Below are positions 62,367-64,000 of a DNA stretch of 64,000 nucleotides, in pieces. A model generated the notes under the pieces. It worked only from the letters and a program-made list of their open reading frames with translations. It was not told where the DNA came from and made no database searches. Position numbers and translations under genes: made by a program. The stretch comes from an uncultured Lactobacillus sp. Lineage in GTDB: Bacteria; Bacillota; Bacilli; Lactobacillales; Lactobacillaceae. The stretch is from positions 1 through 64,000 of the forward strand of contig NZ_CALVGT010000058.1 of the NCBI RefSeq assembly GCF_944327175.1. Reading direction: 5' to 3'. Each line of letters starts with the position of its first letter. Position 1 is the stretch's first letter.

Positions 62367-64000
62367 TTGGCAGATCAAAAGAGAAGAGAAAACATCAGAA
62401 ACATCGCGATCATCGCGCACGTCGACCACGGTAAGACTACCCTGGTTAACCAGCTGCTTAAGCAGTCAGACACTTTACCAGAACACATGAACCTGGAAGA
62501 CCGGGCAATGGACTCCAACGCCATTGAACGTGAACGTGGGATCACGATTCTGTCAAAGAACACCGCGGTCAGCTACAAGGGCACGACCATCAACATCCTG
62601 GACACCCCAGGCCACGCCGACTTCGGTGGGGAAGTTGAACGGATCATGCACATGGTCGACGGTGCCCTGCTTCTGGTCGACGCTTACGAAGGCCCAATGC
62701 CGCAGACTCGTTTTGTTTTGCAAAAGGCCCTGGAAGCTGGCGTTAAGCCAGTTGTTGTCGTTAACAAGATCGACCGTCCTGGTGCCCGTCCAGTTGAAGT
62801 TCTGGATGAAGTCCTGGAACTCTTCATCGAACTTGGCGCTAACGACGAACAACTTGAATTCCCAGTTGTTTACGCTTCTGCCTTGAACGGTACTTCCAGC
62901 TACTCAGACGACCCGGCCGACCAGGAAGAAACCATGGACCCGGTCTTCGACACGATCATCAAGGCCATTCCGGCGCCGCTTGACAACGAAGACGAACCTT
63001 TGCAGTTCCAAATCACCATGCTTGACTGGGACGACTATGTTGGCCGGATCGGTGTCGGCCGCGTTTACCGGGGCAAGATCAAGGTCGGCGACGAAGTTAC
63101 TGTCATGAAGCTTGATGGCTCCAAGCAAAACTTCCGCGTGACCAAGCTCTTTGGTTACTTTGGTTTGAAGAGAAATGAAATCAAGGAAGCCAAGGCTGGC
63201 GACATCATCGCCATCAGCGGGATCAACGACATCTTCGTCGGTGAAACTATCGCTTCCAAGGAAAACCCAGAAGCCCTGCCAATTCTGCGGATCGATCCGC
63301 CGACTTTGCAAATGGACTTCGTGGCCAACGACTCACCATTTGCCGGCCGGGAAGGTAGCCAGGTTACTCCAGCCAAGCTGGAAGAACGGCTTTTGCGGCA
63401 AACCCGGACTGACGTTTCCCTGAAGGTTGAGCCAACTGACCAATTGAACGCCTGGACTGTTTCAGGTCGTGGGGAACTCCACCTGTCCATCCTGGTTGAA
63501 GAAATGCGCCGGGAAGGCTTCGAACTGCAATTGTCCCGGCCAAAGGTTATCTACCGGGAAGTTGACGGGCAAATGTGCGAACCATACGAAGCTGTCCAAG
63601 TTGACGTGCCAGACGAATACGTCGGCTCAGTTATCGATGGCTTGTCCCAACGCAAGGGTGAAATGCAGAATATGGCTTCCAAGGGCAATGGCCAGACCCG
63701 CTTGGAATTCTCAGTTCCTTCCCGTGGTCTGATCGGCTACAACAACGAATTCATGTCTGCAACTGGTGGTTACGGGATCATGAACCACACCTTCAGCGAA
63801 TACAAGCCAGTCGTTAAGAACTGGAACCCAGGCCGGCGCAACGGTGCTTTGGTTTCCATCAACCAAGGGCAGTCAACTACTTACTCCTTGCAGTCAGTTG
63901 AACAACGCGGCCAGCTCTTCATCGGTGCCGGCGTGCAAGTTTACGAAGGGATGATCGTTGGTGTATCTTCCCGTGACCGTGACATCGCTGTTAACGTAAC
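62367..64000 (+). CDS. typA: GTP-binding protein TypA/BipA, 3' end outside the window
   Basis: TypA is a translational GTPase related to EF-G that binds the ribosome under stress and cold and helps 50S assembly. The first ~544 codons are present; the family is about 610 residues, so roughly 65 are missing beyond base 64000. G1 AHVDHGKT (17-24), ERGITI (G2 region) and DTPGH (G3) are clear, and [10 protein letters not shown] gives the base-recognition motif. The start is TTG 62367, with GGGGAGG upstream. Confidence 0.95.
   Translation, partial: MADQKRRENIRNIAIIAHVDHGKTTLVNQLLKQSDTLPEHMNLEDRAMDSNAIERERGITILSKNTAVSYKGTTINILDTPGHADFGGEVERIMHMVDGALLLVDAYEGPMPQTRFVLQKALEAGVKPVVVVNKIDRPGARPVEVLDEVLELFIELGANDEQLEFPVVYASALNGTSSYSDDPADQEETMDPVFDTIIKAIPAPLDNEDEPLQFQITMLDWDDYVGRIGVGRVYRGKIKVGDEVTVMKLDGSKQNFRVTKLFGYFGLKRNEIKEAKAGDIIAISGINDIFVGETIASKENPEALPILRIDPPTLQMDFVANDSPFAGREGSQVTPAKLEERLLRQTRTDVSLKVEPTDQLNAWTVSGRGELHLSILVEEMRREGFELQLSRPKVIYREVDGQMCEPYEAVQVDVPDEYVGSVIDGLSQRKGEMQNMASKGNGQTRLEFSVPSRGLIGYNNEFMSATGGYGIMNHTFSEYKPVVKNWNPGRRNGALVSINQGQSTTYSLQSVEQRGQLFIGAGVQVYEGMIVGVSSRDRDIAVNV

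Overview
The window is a housekeeping stretch of a low-GC-lineage (Firmicutes) genome with unusually GC-rich third codon positions. The gene order (tdk-prfA-prmC-ywlC, upp-atpBEFHAGDC, mbl-yidD-rodA, ezrA-nifZ-thiI, mreBCD, a full dcw cluster, iscS-mnmA-TPR-recD2, rnjA-rpoY), the Lactobacillales-type small families (DUF2969, DUF1831, DUF3397, DUF4044) and the GC3 bias together suggest Lactobacillus delbrueckii or a very close relative. This is inference from gene content; no database search was run. I see no prophage, insertion sequence, CRISPR array or defence island.

Layout. 1-545: two minus-strand tRNA genes (Gln-CTG, Glu-CTC) with terminators and a long inverted repeat. 546-3241: a serine hydrolase, a small membrane protein and a convergent murT. 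3382-7652: tdk, the prfA-prmC-ywlC set and upp. 7762-14249: the complete F1Fo ATP synthase operon. 14297-17347: DUF1146, mbl, yidD, DUF2969 and a RodA-type SEDS gene. 17421-21121 (minus strand): uspA, a small membrane protein, a 6S RNA gene, rarA, a yueI-like gene broken by a perfect 44-bp tandem duplication, and rpsD with a structured leader. 21418-26315: ezrA, a cysteine desulfurase, thiI and a pseudouridine synthase. 26341-34386: Val T-box, valS, folC, a HAD phosphatase, radC and mreBCD. 34443-50880: DUF4044, DUF3397, then mraZ-rsmH-ftsL-ftsI-mraY-murD-murG-divIB-ftsA-ftsZ-sepF-ylmG-ylmH, an Ile T-box and ileS. 50880-59110: a cold-shock-like protein, a Nudix hydrolase, mtnN, a second cysteine desulfurase, mnmA, a histidine phosphatase, a TPR protein and recD2. 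59206-59430: remnant of a flavin disulfide oxidoreductase. 59485-62121 (minus): rnjA, rpoY and def. 62226-64000: promoter, attenuator-like leader and the first ~544 codons of typA, cut by the window edge.

How the genes work together. Most of the window serves three connected jobs: making and placing the cell wall and septum (MurT, Mbl, RodA, MreBCD, the dcw cluster, EzrA, SepF), energising the cell (ATP synthase), and translation with tRNA modification (prfA/prmC, ywlC, valS, ileS, thiI and mnmA each beside a cysteine desulfurase, def, rpsD, typA). Regulation visible in the DNA includes two T-boxes with readable specifier codons (GTA, ATT), three MraZ boxes on an exact 10-bp period, a structured rpsD leader, a 6S RNA and an attenuator-like typA leader.

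No wholly new system stands out. The points most worth a second look are the 44-bp duplication in the yueI homologue, the absence of gatD beside murT, the absence of divIVA between ylmH and ileS, the C34 tRNA pair, and the uncharacterised leaders and small membrane proteins.
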